A stretch of 64,000 bases of DNA from positions 1-64,000 of the forward strand of contig NZ_FMZZ01000010.1 in the NCBI RefSeq assembly GCF_900101685.1, read 5' to 3'. The position numbers were made by a program, and so were the translations under genes. Below the pieces are notes generated by a model, which saw only the letters and a program-made list of their open reading frames with translations, did not search any database and was not told the DNA's origin. This stretch comes from Actinokineospora iranica (GTDB taxonomy: Bacteria; Actinomycetota; Actinomycetes; Mycobacteriales; Pseudonocardiaceae). This document shows, piece after piece, positions 18,234 to 27,722 of the stretch (its first letter is position 1; each line of letters starts with the position of its first letter).

Positions 18234-18262
18234 TTGACCCTTATTCGGCGGCTTAGCAGAAT
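18234..18262 (+). promoter_or_regulatory. Probable promoter of the lipid-synthase operon
   Basis: TTGACC at 18234-18239, 17-base spacer, CAGAAT at 18257-18262, a reasonable match to the housekeeping consensus. Predicted transcription start about 18269, giving a ~32-base leader to the ATG at 18301 of the first operon gene. Confidence 0.45.
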
Positions 18263-18300
18263 CGAATTCATCCGGCCTGCGAGGAGAAGTGAGAGATCAC

Positions 18301-19536
18301 ATGTACGACGTAATCGTGGTGGGCGCGCGCTGCGCAGGCTCACCGGTGGCGATGCTCTTGGCCCGGCGCGGTCACCGGGTCCTCGTCGTCGACCGCTCGA
18401 CTTTCCCCAGTGACACGGTCTCCACCCACTACATCCACCAGGCAGGTCTTTCCCGGCTGAAGTCCTGGGGCCTGCTGGACAAGGTCGTGGCCACCGGCGT
18501 GCCCGCGATCCGGAAGCTGAACTTCTCCTACACCGGCATCTCCCTGGCGGGCTTCGCCGACCCGATCGAAGGCGTCGACGCGGTCTACTGCCCGCGCCGC
18601 ACCGTGCTGGACGAGATCCTGGTCGGCGGCGCGCGGGAGGCCGGGGCCGAGGTCATCGAGGGCTTCACCGTGACCGACGTCCTGTTCGAGGACGGCCGCG
18701 CGGTGGGCATCCGGGGCCGTGCGGGCGACGGGCCCGAGCGCGAGTTCCGCTCCACCGTCGTCGTCGGCGCGGACGGGCGCGGCTCCATCGTCGCGGAGAA
18801 GGTCGGCGCCGAGTTCTACCGGGTCGTTCCCGCCGCCGGGTTCATCTACTACAGCTACCACAGCGGCCTGGACTGGGGTATGCACCACCGCACCGGGTTC
18901 GGCGAGCAGCAGATCGGCACCTGGCCCACCAACGACGGGCTCAACCTGCTGGCGATCATTCGCGGCCGGGAGCGGTTCGGCGAGTTCCGCGCCGACGTCG
19001 AGGGCTCCTTCCAGGAGGTCTTCGACCAGGTCGTGCCCGAGATGGGCGCGGAGTTGCGGAGCAAGGGCAAGCGCGAGGAGCCGTGGCGGCCCATGCGCTA
19101 CCCGGACAACTACTACCGCACCTCCGCGGGTCCCGGCTGGGCGCTGGTCGGCGACGCCGGCTACCACAAGGACCCGTTCACCGGCTGGGGCATCACCGAC
19201 GCGTTCAAGTACGGCGAGGTGCTGGCCGACCGGCTGCACGAAGCCCTCTCCGGCGAGCGCGCGATGGACGAGGCGATGGCCGACTACATCAAGGTCCGGG
19301 ACGAGGAAAGCTCCGGCACCTTCGAGCTGACCTGCACCCTGGCGAAGCTCCAGCTCACCCCGTTCTACGACTCGGTGTTCCGCGCGACCAGCCAGAGCCC
19401 GGCCTACACCAAGAAGTTCTTCGGCCTGATCGCCGGTGGCGTCCACGGCGAGGAGTTCTTCGCCCCCGGCCACCTCGAAGAGCTCTACGACGAGGTCGGG
19501 ATGCCCGCGGACGAGCGTCGCTACAGCCCCTCCTGA
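18301..19536 (+). CDS. FAD-dependent oxidoreductase, geranylgeranyl-reductase/halogenase-like
   Basis: 411 residues. N-terminal Rossmann motif DVIVVGARCAGSPVAMLLAR, internal VVVGADGRGS and the second FAD motif GDAGYHKDPFTGWGITDAF place it in the group A flavin monooxygenase / geranylgeranyl reductase superfamily. ATG 18301 is chosen because it directly starts the Rossmann strand; a GTG at 18289 is only 2 bases from GGAG. First gene of the operon. It could reduce, epoxidise or hydroxylate double bonds of the lipid chain; the reaction is inference. Confidence 0.8.
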   Translation: MYDVIVVGARCAGSPVAMLLARRGHRVLVVDRSTFPSDTVSTHYIHQAGLSRLKSWGLLDKVVATGVPAIRKLNFSYTGISLAGFADPIEGVDAVYCPRRTVLDEILVGGAREAGAEVIEGFTVTDVLFEDGRAVGIRGRAGDGPEREFRSTVVVGADGRGSIVAEKVGAEFYRVVPAAGFIYYSYHSGLDWGMHHRTGFGEQQIGTWPTNDGLNLLAIIRGRERFGEFRADVEGSFQEVFDQVVPEMGAELRSKGKREEPWRPMRYPDNYYRTSAGPGWALVGDAGYHKDPFTGWGITDAFKYGEVLADRLHEALSGERAMDEAMADYIKVRDEESSGTFELTCTLAKLQLTPFYDSVFRATSQSPAYTKKFFGLIAGGVHGEEFFAPGHLEELYDEVGMPADERRYSPS

Positions 19537-19567
19537 GTCCTTCCCGGACATCTCTCCTGACGACTCA

Positions 19568-19597
19568 CCCCGATCAGCCCCGATCAGCCCCGATCAG
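19568..19597 (+). repeat. Three head-to-tail copies of CCCCGATCAG
   Basis: A 10-base unit repeated exactly three times, at 19568, 19578 and 19588, in the 84-base gap before the SGNH hydrolase gene. Phasing by one helical turn is the kind of spacing bound by regulators with direct-repeat sites. Function unknown. Confidence 0.7.
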
Positions 19598-19620
19598 CGT
19601 TGCCGACAGCGGAGGACCGC

Positions 19621-20223
19621 ATGCCCACGACCAGGCTGACTGTGCTCGGAGACAGTTTCGTGGAGGGTCGCGGCGACCCCCGCCCGGGCGGCGGCTACCA
19701 CGGCTGGGTGCCGCGCCTGGCCGACTCGCTCGGCCTGCCCGCCGCCGCCGTGCGGAACCTGGGCGCGTACCAGGCGACCACGCAGGTCGTGCTCGACCAG
19801 CAGCTTGACCGCGCGCTGGCGGGCAAGGCCCCGCTGATCGGGGTGATCGTCGGGGTCAACGATCTCGTCACCGACTATCACCCGATCAGGTTCCGCCGCA
19901 ACCTGGGCTCGATCTTCGGTGTTCTGACCGGCATGGACACCACCGTCGTCACCGCCAGCTACCCCGACATCCCGGCGAACCTGCCCGTGCCGGAGGGTTT
20001 CCGCACCCTGCTGCGCGGCCGGTTCGCCGAGGCCAACGCCGTCCTGCGCGAGGTCACCGACCAGACCGGGACCCTGTGCCTGGACATCGCCGCCGACCCG
20101 GCGTGGGCGCGCGCGGACATGTGGTCCGAGGACGGCCTGCACCCCAGCCCCCAGGGGCACCGAGTTTTCGCCAAGAGCGTGGCGGACCTGCTGGCCCGGG
20201 TCTCCGGGCTCGTCGCCGCGTGA
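19621..20223 (+). CDS. SGNH/GDSL-family hydrolase
   Basis: 200 residues. Block I GDSFVEG (nucleophilic Ser), block III GVND and block V DGLHPSPQGH (Asp-His) form a complete SGNH catalytic set. No signal peptide, so it is cytoplasmic. CGGAGGA precedes the ATG. Being immediately upstream of the megasynthase, which lacks a thioesterase domain, makes it a candidate releasing or editing thioesterase/esterase; that is inference. The stop overlaps an ATG at 20223. Confidence 0.85.
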   Translation: MPTTRLTVLGDSFVEGRGDPRPGGGYHGWVPRLADSLGLPAAAVRNLGAYQATTQVVLDQQLDRALAGKAPLIGVIVGVNDLVTDYHPIRFRRNLGSIFGVLTGMDTTVVTASYPDIPANLPVPEGFRTLLRGRFAEANAVLREVTDQTGTLCLDIAADPAWARADMWSEDGLHPSPQGHRVFAKSVADLLARVSGLVAA

Positions 20224-20264
20224 TGTTCGCGGATGATCACCGAGTCATATCCGAGAGGAAGAAC

Positions 20265-23200
20265 GTGAGCGAGCAGCACGAGCTGTCGGACCGGCGCCTG
20301 GCCCGCAACCCGATCGCGATCGTGGGCATGTCCGGTCTGTTCCCGATGGCCCGAGACCACCGCGAGTACTGGCAGAACATCGTCGACGGCCTCGACTGCA
20401 CCGAGGACGTCCCGGCGTCCCGGTGGAGCCTGGACGACTACTACGACGCCGACCCCGCCGCCCCGGACAAGACCTACTCCCGGCGCGGCGCGTTCCTGCC
20501 CGACGTCGACTTCGACCCGGTCGAGTTCGGCCTGCCGCCCAACCAGCTCGACGTCACCAGCACCATGCAGACGCTGAGCCTCGGCGTGGCCAGGGACCTG
20601 CTCCGCGACGCGGGCGCGGGCCCGGACGGCTGGTACGACGCGTCGCGCACCGGCGTGGTGCTGGGCACCACCGGCCCGGTGCCGCTGATGCACCCGCTGG
20701 CCGCCCGGCTGTCCACCCCGGTGCTCAAGGAGGTCGTGCAGAGCTGCGGTCTGTCCACTGAGGACGCCGACGCGATCGCCGAGAAGTACGTCAAGGCCTT
20801 CGCGCCATGGGAGGAGAACTCCTTCCCCGGCCTGCTCGCCAACGTCGTCGCGGGCCGGGTGGCCAACCGCCTCGGCCTCGGCGGGATGAACTCGACCGTG
20901 GACGCCGCGTGCGCCGCGTCGCTGTCGGCGATCCGCACCGCCGTGGCCGAGCTGGTCGACGGCCGCGCCGACATGATGATCACCGGTGGCGTGGACACCG
21001 AGAACTCCATCTTCATCTACCTGTGCTTCAGCAAGGTCGGCGCGCTCTCCCGCAGCGGCCGCATCAGCCCGTTCGCCGACAACGCCGACGGCACCCTGCT
21101 CGGCGAGGGCATCGGAATGCTGGCCCTGCGCAGGCTTTCCGACGCCGTGCGTGACGGAAACCGGATCTACGCGGTCATCCGCGGCATCGGCTCGTCCAGC
21201 GACGGCCGCTCCAAGAGCATCTACGCGCCCCGCGCCGAGGGCCAGCGGGTCGCGATCGAGCGCGCCTACGCCGACGCCGAGTGCTCGCCCGCCTCGGTCG
21301 AGCTGTTCGAGGCGCACGCCACCGGCACCGCCGTGGGCGACCGCACCGAGCTGACCGCCCTCGGCGACGTCCTGCGCGCGGCCTCCGACGAGCGGCACTT
21401 CGCCGCCCTGGGCAGCGTGAAGTCTCAGATCGGGCACACCAAGGGCGCCGCGGGCACGGCCAGCCTGATGAAGCTCGCGCTCGGCCTCTACCACAAGGTG
21501 CTGCCGCCGACGATCAACGTCGACCGGCCCAACAGCGCCGTCGACTTCTCGGCCGCGCCCTACTACGTCAACACCGAGACCCGCCCGTGGATCCGCGACC
21601 CGCACCGCCCGGTCCGCCGCGCGGCCGCGTCGGCGATGGGCTTCGGCGGCACCAACTTCCACGTGGTGCTGGAGGAGCACGACCCGGACCGGGCGCCGGT
21701 CCGCACCCTGCACCGCACCGCGCGGGCGCACCTGTGGCACGCGCCGGACCCCGCCGCGCTGCTGGCGGCGCTGCGCGCGGGCGAGCCGTCCGTCGACGGC
21801 GGCGAGATCCCCGACGAGCACGCCCGCATCGGGTTCGTCGCGCACGGCCAGGATCTGCCTGCCGCGCTGGCCGCGCTGCGTGAGCTTGCCGTCGAGCGGC
21901 TGGCCGCCGCGCCCGACGCCGACGAGTGGGCGCACCCCCGCGGCGTGTTCTACCGCCGCCGCGCCAAGACCGACCTCAAGATCGGCGCGCTGTTCGCCGG
22001 GCAGGGCAGCCAGTACCTCGGCATGGGCCTGGAGGCGGTTCTCAACAACCCGGTCGTCGGCACCGCGTTCGACGAGGCCAACGCCGCCTTCGACGGCGCC
22101 CCGACCCGGCTCGCGCCGGTCGTGTTCCCCCCGCCGACCTTCGACGCCGAGCAGCGCCAGGCCCAGGAGGCCGCGCTGCGCCGCACCGAGCACGCGCAGC
22201 CCGCGATCGGCGCGCTGGCGGCAGGCCAGTTCCGCTACCTGCGCGGCCTCGGGCTCGACTGCGCGGGCTACCTCGGCCACAGCTTCGGCGAGCTGACCGC
22301 GCTGTGGGCGGCGGGCTCGCTGTCCGACGCGGACTTCTTCCGGCTCGCCCGCGCCCGCGGCGAGGCCATGGCCCCGGCCGAGGGCACCGACGACCCGGGT
22401 TCCATGGCGGCGATCACCGCGAGCCGCGAGGACGTCGAGCGGCTGCTCGCCGACGTCGACGGCGTGGTGATCTGCAACCACAACGCCCCCGACCAGGTCG
22501 TCGTCGGCGGCCCCACCGACGCGGTGGGCCAGGTCGTGCGGCTGTGCGCCGACCGCGGCCTCACCGCGCGGGTCCTGCCGGTCGCCGCCGCCTTCCACAC
22601 CAGCCACGTGGCCCACGCCGTCGAGGCGTTCGGCCAGACCGTGGCGTCGGTGCGCGTCGGCGAGCCCACCGCCCCCGTGTACGCCAACTCGCCCGAGGCT
22701 GGCTACGGCGCGGACCCCGAGGCCAACGCCCAGACCCTCACCAACCAGCTGCTCAGGCCGGTCGAGTTCGTCGCGGGCCTGCACGCCATGCGCGACGCGG
22801 GCTGCACGGTGTTCGTGGAGTTCGGCCCCAAGCAGATCCTCACCTCCCTGGTCGGCCGCACCCTGGGTGACGAGGTCGTCGCCATCCCGACCGACGCGGG
22901 CCCCCTGGGCGACAGCGACGTGGCCCTCAAGCAGGCCGTGGTCCGCCTGGCCGTGCTCGGCGTGCCGCTGTCCGCCGCGAACGCCACCGATGCCCCGGTG
23001 GCCGAGCGCCAGAAGCCCAGCGGCATGTCGATCCCCCTGTCCGCCCCCGAGTACGTCTCCCCGGCCCGCCGCGAGGCCTACCGCACCGCCCTGACCGACG
23101 GCTACCGGGTCACCCTCGCCCACCCGGCGACCAACGGCGCCCCCGCCGCGGTCGGCGCACCACCCACCTCGAACGGCACGTCGATGACCGCACCAAGCTC

Positions 23201-26200
23201 CCTTCCCACCACCCCCGCCCCGGGCTCCTCGCCCGCGGCTTCTGCTCCGGCTGCCTCAGCAGCGGGCTTCTCGCCCGCGGTTCCCACCTCGGCCGCCCCC
23301 ACCTCGGGTCTGTCGCCTGCGGCTTCTGTTCCGGCCGCCGCCACCTCGGGCCTCTCGTCGGCGGTTTCTGCCTCTGCCGCCCCCACCACGGGCCTGTCGC
23401 CCGCGGCTTCGGCCACGACCGGCTTCGCGGCCACGGGCGCGCCCACCTCAGCCGCGACGGGCGCCTCGCCCGTGGCAGGCGGAGCATCGACCGCGCTGGC
23501 AGTGAACGGCGGAACCAGCGTGACCGCCCACTCGGCCTCCGCCACGAATGGCGCGGCAGGCGCGTCGACCGCGCCCAACGGCCTCTCCACAATGCCGCCG
23601 AGTGCTCCCGCCCCGCACCACCCGGTCACGGCGCACGGCCACGCGTCCACCCCGGCCGCCCACCCGGGCGTCGGAGCCGCGCTGCGGCAGCACATCGCCA
23701 TCCACAGCGAGTACCTGGAGACCCAGCTGCGTGTCGCGGGCACCCTCGCCGACGCGGTGCGCCACGGCGACGTCGACCTCCACCTGGCCGACGCGGTGAC
23801 GGCGGTGAAGGACCAAAGCGTCGCCATCGGCCAGGCGCACACCCGCGCCAACGAGATCCTCGCCGCCCTGACCGAGATCGAGCTGACCGGCGCGACCTCC
23901 TTCCCGACCATCCAGCGACCCAGCGTCGAGGCAGAACTCCAGGCCCTGGTCGACGAGCCCGCCCACTCCCTACCCCCCGCCATCCCGACCCCACCCCAAC
24001 TGCCGCCGACCCCAACCCGCTCGGCGTCGTCCCACTCGGCCCAGCCGCCCACCACCGCCACTAACCCGCCCTCGCCCACCCCCGCCCACCCGGCCCAGCC
24101 GCCCACCACCGCCACCAGCCCGGCCCCACCCACCCCCGCCCACCCGGCGCCGCCCACCACCTCCGCTCAGTCGGCTCCGCCCCACACAGCCTCGTCCGCG
24201 ACTCCCCACCTCACCCCCGCGGCCACCCCCGCCCCGTTCACAGTGGACAGCGCGAGCATCCGCACGGCACTGCGGGAAGTAGTGGCGGACAAGACCGGTT
24301 ACCCGGTCGAGATGGTCGACCCGTCGATGGACTTGGAAGCCGACCTCGGCGTCGACTCGATCAAGCGGGTTCAGGTCCTCGGTGTCGTGCAGGAGCGGTT
24401 CCCGTCCCTGCCCGACATCGGCCCCGAGCAGTTGGGTGAACTTCGGACCCTGGACCAGATCGCCGACTTCCTCTCCGCCGCCGCTCCCGCCGCATCGGCC
24501 CCCGCCGCGAGCAACGCCCCCACCGCTGACATTCGGCTGGTGCTGCGGGAGGTCGTCGCGGAGAAGACGGGCTACCCGGTGGAGATGGTGGACCCGTCGA
24601 TGGATCTCGAAGCGGACCTCGGTGTGGACTCGATCAAGCGGGTTCAGGTTTTGGGTGTGGTGCAGGAGCGGTTCCCGTCGCTGCCGAACATCGGTCCGGA
24701 GCAGCTAGGCGAACTCCGCACGCTGGACCAGATCGCCGACTTCCTCTCCGCTGCCGCGCCCGCGGCACCGGCTCCCGCCGCGAACGGCGCTCCCACCGCT
24801 GACATTCGAGTGGTGCTGCGGGAAGTGGTGGCCGAAAAGACCGGTTACCCGGTCGAGATGGTCGACCCGTCGATGGACCTGGAGGCTGACCTCGGGGTCG
24901 ACTCGATCAAGCGGGTTCAGGTCCTCGGTGTGGTGCAGGAGCGGTTCCCGTCCCTGCCCAACATCGGCCCCGAGCAGTTGGGTGAACTCCGCACGCTGGA
25001 CCAGATCGCCGACTTTCTCTCCAACGCCGCTCCAGCGGCTCCCCAGGCCGCCGCTCCCACCACGTCCGACGTTCGGACCGTCCTGATCAGCGTGGTGTCG
25101 GAGAAGACGGGCTACCCGGTGGAGATGGTGGACCCGTCGATGGATCTCGAAGCGGATCTCGGTGTGGACTCGATCAAGCGGGTTCAGGTCCTCGGTGTGG
25201 TCCAGGAGCGGTTCCCCTCCCTGCCGAGCATCGGCCCCGAGCAGCTAGGCGAGTTGCGCACACTCGACCAGATCGCCGACTACCTGGAAAGCGCGGGTGG
25301 TGTCGCCCCAAAAGCGCCTGAGGCTGGGGCGACCGCGCCCCGGCACCGGGTCGGGCTCGTGGCGCTGCCGTCGATCGACCTGACCGACGCGCCCTACGCC
25401 GCCGAGCCGGTGGCGCTGGTGGTCGGCCGCGGCGGTGCCGACGGCGACGCGGTGGTCGCGGGGCTGGAAAGTCGCGGATGGACAGTGCGACGGGCCGCCA
25501 AAGTCGACGCCGCGCAGGACGGGCGGCTCGACCTGTGCCTGGTGCTGTGCGACGCCGACCCGGACTGGGCGGTGGCCGCTGCGCGGCTCGCCGAGCCGAT
25601 TCTGCTGGCCAAGCACGTGATCCCGCCGCTGAACGCCACAACGGCCGCCGGAACCCGGGCGGCGTTCGTGACGGTGACCCGGGTCGACGGTGCGCTCGGG
25701 TTGAGTGGGCGGCGGTCGATGGCCGAGTCGCTGATCGGTGGTGTCGGTGGTGTCGTCAAGACGCTCGCCGCCGAGGCTCCGTCGCTGTTCTGCCGGGCCG
25801 TGGACGTCGACCCGGGCTTGGACGGCGCGGCGTTCGCCGACGCGGTGCTGGCCGAACTGCACGACGGCGCGCGAGACACCCTGGAGGTGGGCGTCGACGC
25901 GGACGGCCGCCGCACGCTGACCCCCAGCAGGCACGCCCCGGCGGCCGAGAAATCCACAGTGGACACCTCGGCCCCGGTGCCCGCGGTGTCGGTGACCGAG
26001 GACGACCTCCTGGTGGTCACCGGCGGCGCCCGCGGTGTCACGGCCCTGTGCGTGCGGGCCCTCGCCCGCCAGGCCGCGGCCGGGTTCCTGCTGCTGGGCC
26101 GCACCGAACTGGCCGACGAGCCGGACTGGGCGCGCGGCGTCGCCGACGCCGACCTCAAGCCCGCGGTGATCGCGGGGCTGCGCTCGACCGGCGCCAAGGT

Positions 26201-27722
26201 GACCCCGCGGGATGTCGAGCGCGCCTACCAGACCGTGTTGGGGCAGCGGGAAATCCGCGCCACCCTCGCCGAACTGGGCGGCCGCGCGACCTACCTCGCG
26301 GTCGACGTGACCGACGCGGACGCCGTGCGGGCCGCGCTGGGCGAGTACCGCGACCGGGTGACCGGCGTGGTGCACGGCGCGGGCGTGCTCGCCGACGCGC
26401 TGCTGCCCGACAAGACCGCCGCGCAGGTCGACCGCGTGTTCGGCGCGAAGCTCGGCGGGCTGCGCGCGGTGCTCGACGCCCTCGACGGGACGCCGCTGCG
26501 GCACCTGGTGCTGTTCACCTCGGTGGCGGGCCTGCTCGGGAACCCGGGCCAGGCCGACTACGCCGCGGCGAACGAGGCGCTGTGCCGGGTCGCGGCGGCG
26601 TGGCAGGCGGCCAACCCCGGCAGGCACGTCACCGCGATCGACTGGGGCGCCTGGGATGGCGGCATGGTGACCGCGGAGCTGCGCGAGCTGTTCTCCGCGC
26701 GCGGCGTGCCGCTGCTGGACCCCGAGGCGGGCGCGCGGGCCTTCGTGGAGCAGTTCGACCCGAGGCGGGCGGCCGAGACCTGTGTGCTGATCGGCGCGGA
26801 CGTCTCCCTGGCCGGGAATGCCACCGTGGCGGCGCCCGCGTTCACCGCCCGACGCGAACTCGGCGCGCTGGCCGAGGACCCGGTCATCCAGGCGCACCGG
26901 ATCGGCGCGCACCCGGTGCTGCCCGCCACGTTCGGACTCGGGTGGCTGATCAACGTCCTGGAGCGCGCCCACCCGGGACTGCGGGTCGTCGAGGTCCGCG
27001 ACTACCAGGTGCACAAGGGAATCATCTTCGACGGGACGCCGCGCGACGGCCTGCGGGTCGAGACCGAGCCGTCCACAGTGGATGGTGACCGGCTCGTGGT
27101 CGCCGCGGCGGTCCGGTCCGACTCCGGTGGGGCGCTGCCGACCTCGCACTACGCCGCCACCTTCGTCCTCGCCCCGGCCCCGGCCGAGGCCCCGACCGCG
27201 CGGGCGCACCGGTTCGGCGCCGGTCCCGAGGACGGGCTGGAGATCTACCGGGAGGCGACCCAGTTCCACGGCCCCCGGTTGCAGGGAATGCGCCGTGTTC
27301 TGGAAAGCGGCGAGCACGGCATGGTCCTGGAGTGCGCGCTGGCCGACGCCGCGGTGGCGGGCGGAGCCTTCGCCGGGGCGCTGCACAGCCCGGTCCTCGC
27401 CGACGTGCTGCTGCAAGGCCCGCCGGTGCTGGGGAAGCGGCTGCTCGGCGCGGCGTGCCTGCCGCTGGGCATCGGGCGCGCGGAGTACTTCGCCCCGCTC
27501 CCGGACGGCGAGCCGTTCGCCCTGGTGCTGGACGACGTCCGGCGGACCGGCGGCGGACTGACGGTGACCGCGACCGCCTGCGACGGCGCGGGACGCGTCC
27601 TGCAGCGGTTCGCCGAAGTCGCGGTGGTGTCCACACCGGACATGACCGCCAAGTTCCGGGAAGCGGTCGCGGGCTGGCTGGACCGGCCCGCGCCGGCCCT
27701 TGAGGAGACGAGCACACGATGA
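20265..27722 (+). CDS. PfaA-like iterative lipid/PKS megasynthase: KS-AT-(ACP)x4-KR-DH
   Basis: 2485 residues from GTG 20265 (AGAGGAAG upstream; ATG 20223 overlapping the previous stop is an alternative). Domains: KS ~16-475 with active Cys216 (VDAACAASL) and His in EAHATGTAVGD and GSVKSQIGHTKGA; AT ~560-900 with Ser673 in GHSFGEL; Ala/Pro/Ser/Thr-rich linker ~945-1325 interrupted by a helical segment; four ACPs with phosphopantetheine Ser at 1365, 1456, 1547 and 1636 in GVDSIKRV; KR ~1915-2200 (VTGGARGV, LFTSVAGLLGNPGQADYAAA); PS-DH-like hot-dog from ~2210 (HRIGAHPVLPATFG). Tandem ACPs of the DSIKR type and this order are diagnostic of PUFA synthase subunit A. No thioesterase, ER or CLF. Product unknown. 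Confidence 0.9.
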   Translation: MSEQHELSDRRLARNPIAIVGMSGLFPMARDHREYWQNIVDGLDCTEDVPASRWSLDDYYDADPAAPDKTYSRRGAFLPDVDFDPVEFGLPPNQLDVTSTMQTLSLGVARDLLRDAGAGPDGWYDASRTGVVLGTTGPVPLMHPLAARLSTPVLKEVVQSCGLSTEDADAIAEKYVKAFAPWEENSFPGLLANVVAGRVANRLGLGGMNSTVDAACAASLSAIRTAVAELVDGRADMMITGGVDTENSIFIYLCFSKVGALSRSGRISPFADNADGTLLGEGIGMLALRRLSDAVRDGNRIYAVIRGIGSSSDGRSKSIYAPRAEGQRVAIERAYADAECSPASVELFEAHATGTAVGDRTELTALGDVLRAASDERHFAALGSVKSQIGHTKGAAGTASLMKLALGLYHKVLPPTINVDRPNSAVDFSAAPYYVNTETRPWIRDPHRPVRRAAASAMGFGGTNFHVVLEEHDPDRAPVRTLHRTARAHLWHAPDPAALLAALRAGEPSVDGGEIPDEHARIGFVAHGQDLPAALAALRELAVERLAAAPDADEWAHPRGVFYRRRAKTDLKIGALFAGQGSQYLGMGLEAVLNNPVVGTAFDEANAAFDGAPTRLAPVVFPPPTFDAEQRQAQEAALRRTEHAQPAIGALAAGQFRYLRGLGLDCAGYLGHSFGELTALWAAGSLSDADFFRLARARGEAMAPAEGTDDPGSMAAITASREDVERLLADVDGVVICNHNAPDQVVVGGPTDAVGQVVRLCADRGLTARVLPVAAAFHTSHVAHAVEAFGQTVASVRVGEPTAPVYANSPEAGYGADPEANAQTLTNQLLRPVEFVAGLHAMRDAGCTVFVEFGPKQILTSLVGRTLGDEVVAIPTDAGPLGDSDVALKQAVVRLAVLGVPLSAANATDAPVAERQKPSGMSIPLSAPEYVSPARREAYRTALTDGYRVTLAHPATNGAPAAVGAPPTSNGTSMTAPSSLPTTPAPGSSPAASAPAASAAGFSPAVPTSAAPTSGLSPAASVPAAATSGLSSAVSASAAPTTGLSPAASATTGFAATGAPTSAATGASPVAGGASTALAVNGGTSVTAHSASATNGAAGASTAPNGLSTMPPSAPAPHHPVTAHGHASTPAAHPGVGAALRQHIAIHSEYLETQLRVAGTLADAVRHGDVDLHLADAVTAVKDQSVAIGQAHTRANEILAALTEIELTGATSFPTIQRPSVEAELQALVDEPAHSLPPAIPTPPQLPPTPTRSASSHSAQPPTTATNPPSPTPAHPAQPPTTATSPAPPTPAHPAPPTTSAQSAPPHTASSATPHLTPAATPAPFTVDSASIRTALREVVADKTGYPVEMVDPSMDLEADLGVDSIKRVQVLGVVQERFPSLPDIGPEQLGELRTLDQIADFLSAAAPAASAPAASNAPTADIRLVLREVVAEKTGYPVEMVDPSMDLEADLGVDSIKRVQVLGVVQERFPSLPNIGPEQLGELRTLDQIADFLSAAAPAAPAPAANGAPTADIRVVLREVVAEKTGYPVEMVDPSMDLEADLGVDSIKRVQVLGVVQERFPSLPNIGPEQLGELRTLDQIADFLSNAAPAAPQAAAPTTSDVRTVLISVVSEKTGYPVEMVDPSMDLEADLGVDSIKRVQVLGVVQERFPSLPSIGPEQLGELRTLDQIADYLESAGGVAPKAPEAGATAPRHRVGLVALPSIDLTDAPYAAEPVALVVGRGGADGDAVVAGLESRGWTVRRAAKVDAAQDGRLDLCLVLCDADPDWAVAAARLAEPILLAKHVIPPLNATTAAGTRAAFVTVTRVDGALGLSGRRSMAESLIGGVGGVVKTLAAEAPSLFCRAVDVDPGLDGAAFADAVLAELHDGARDTLEVGVDADGRRTLTPSRHAPAAEKSTVDTSAPVPAVSVTEDDLLVVTGGARGVTALCVRALARQAAAGFLLLGRTELADEPDWARGVADADLKPAVIAGLRSTGAKVTPRDVERAYQTVLGQREIRATLAELGGRATYLAVDVTDADAVRAALGEYRDRVTGVVHGAGVLADALLPDKTAAQVDRVFGAKLGGLRAVLDALDGTPLRHLVLFTSVAGLLGNPGQADYAAANEALCRVAAAWQAANPGRHVTAIDWGAWDGGMVTAELRELFSARGVPLLDPEAGARAFVEQFDPRRAAETCVLIGADVSLAGNATVAAPAFTARRELGALAEDPVIQAHRIGAHPVLPATFGLGWLINVLERAHPGLRVVEVRDYQVHKGIIFDGTPRDGLRVETEPSTVDGDRLVVAAAVRSDSGGALPTSHYAATFVLAPAPAEAPTARAHRFGAGPEDGLEIYREATQFHGPRLQGMRRVLESGEHGMVLECALADAAVAGGAFAGALHSPVLADVLLQGPPVLGKRLLGAACLPLGIGRAEYFAPLPDGEPFALVLDDVRRTGGGLTVTATACDGAGRVLQRFAEVAVVSTPDMTAKFREAVAGWLDRPAPALEETSTR
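23210..24190 (+). repeat. Repetitive Ala/Pro/Ser/Thr linker coding sequence in the megasynthase
   Basis: Two patches of degenerate in-frame repeats. The first (about 23210-23470) repeats a ~15-residue unit around SGLSPAAS; the second (about 24040-24180) repeats units around PPTTAT-PAHPA. Between them (about 23660-23960) lies a helical, charged segment with HIAIHSEYLETQLRVAGTLA. The linker separates AT from the ACP array and is expected to be flexible. Confidence 0.7.
24247..25290 (+). repeat. Four tandem near-identical ACP-domain repeats
   Basis: Four copies of a ~270-base unit with active Ser codons at 24357, 24630, 24903 and 25170 (spacing 273, 273, 267). Each encodes KTGYPVEMVDPSMDLEADLG followed by VDSIKRVQVLGVVQERFPSL. 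Codons alternate between two versions (acttggaagcc or ctggaggct against ctcgaagcg), so units 1 and 3 and units 2 and 4 are most alike at DNA level. This suggests duplication of a two-ACP block. Confidence 0.85.

Noticed and set aside
19959-23123. Minus-strand open frame of over 1000 codons opposite the megasynthase KS-AT region, and a similar one at 25245-27416
   Set aside because: Composition is antisense shadow (Arg/Gly/His-rich, no motifs); the plus strand carries intact KS, AT and KR motifs.
24247-25290. Regular ~270-base repeats considered as a CRISPR or satellite array
   Set aside because: Repeats are in frame and encode ACP domains with the conserved phosphopantetheine serine.
20265-27722. 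Modular type I PKS or enediyne PKS
   Set aside because: Tandem DSIKR ACPs, the trans PfaD reductase and the separate FabA-type DH didomain fit PUFA-type iterative lipid synthases; there is no enediyne cassette or module order.
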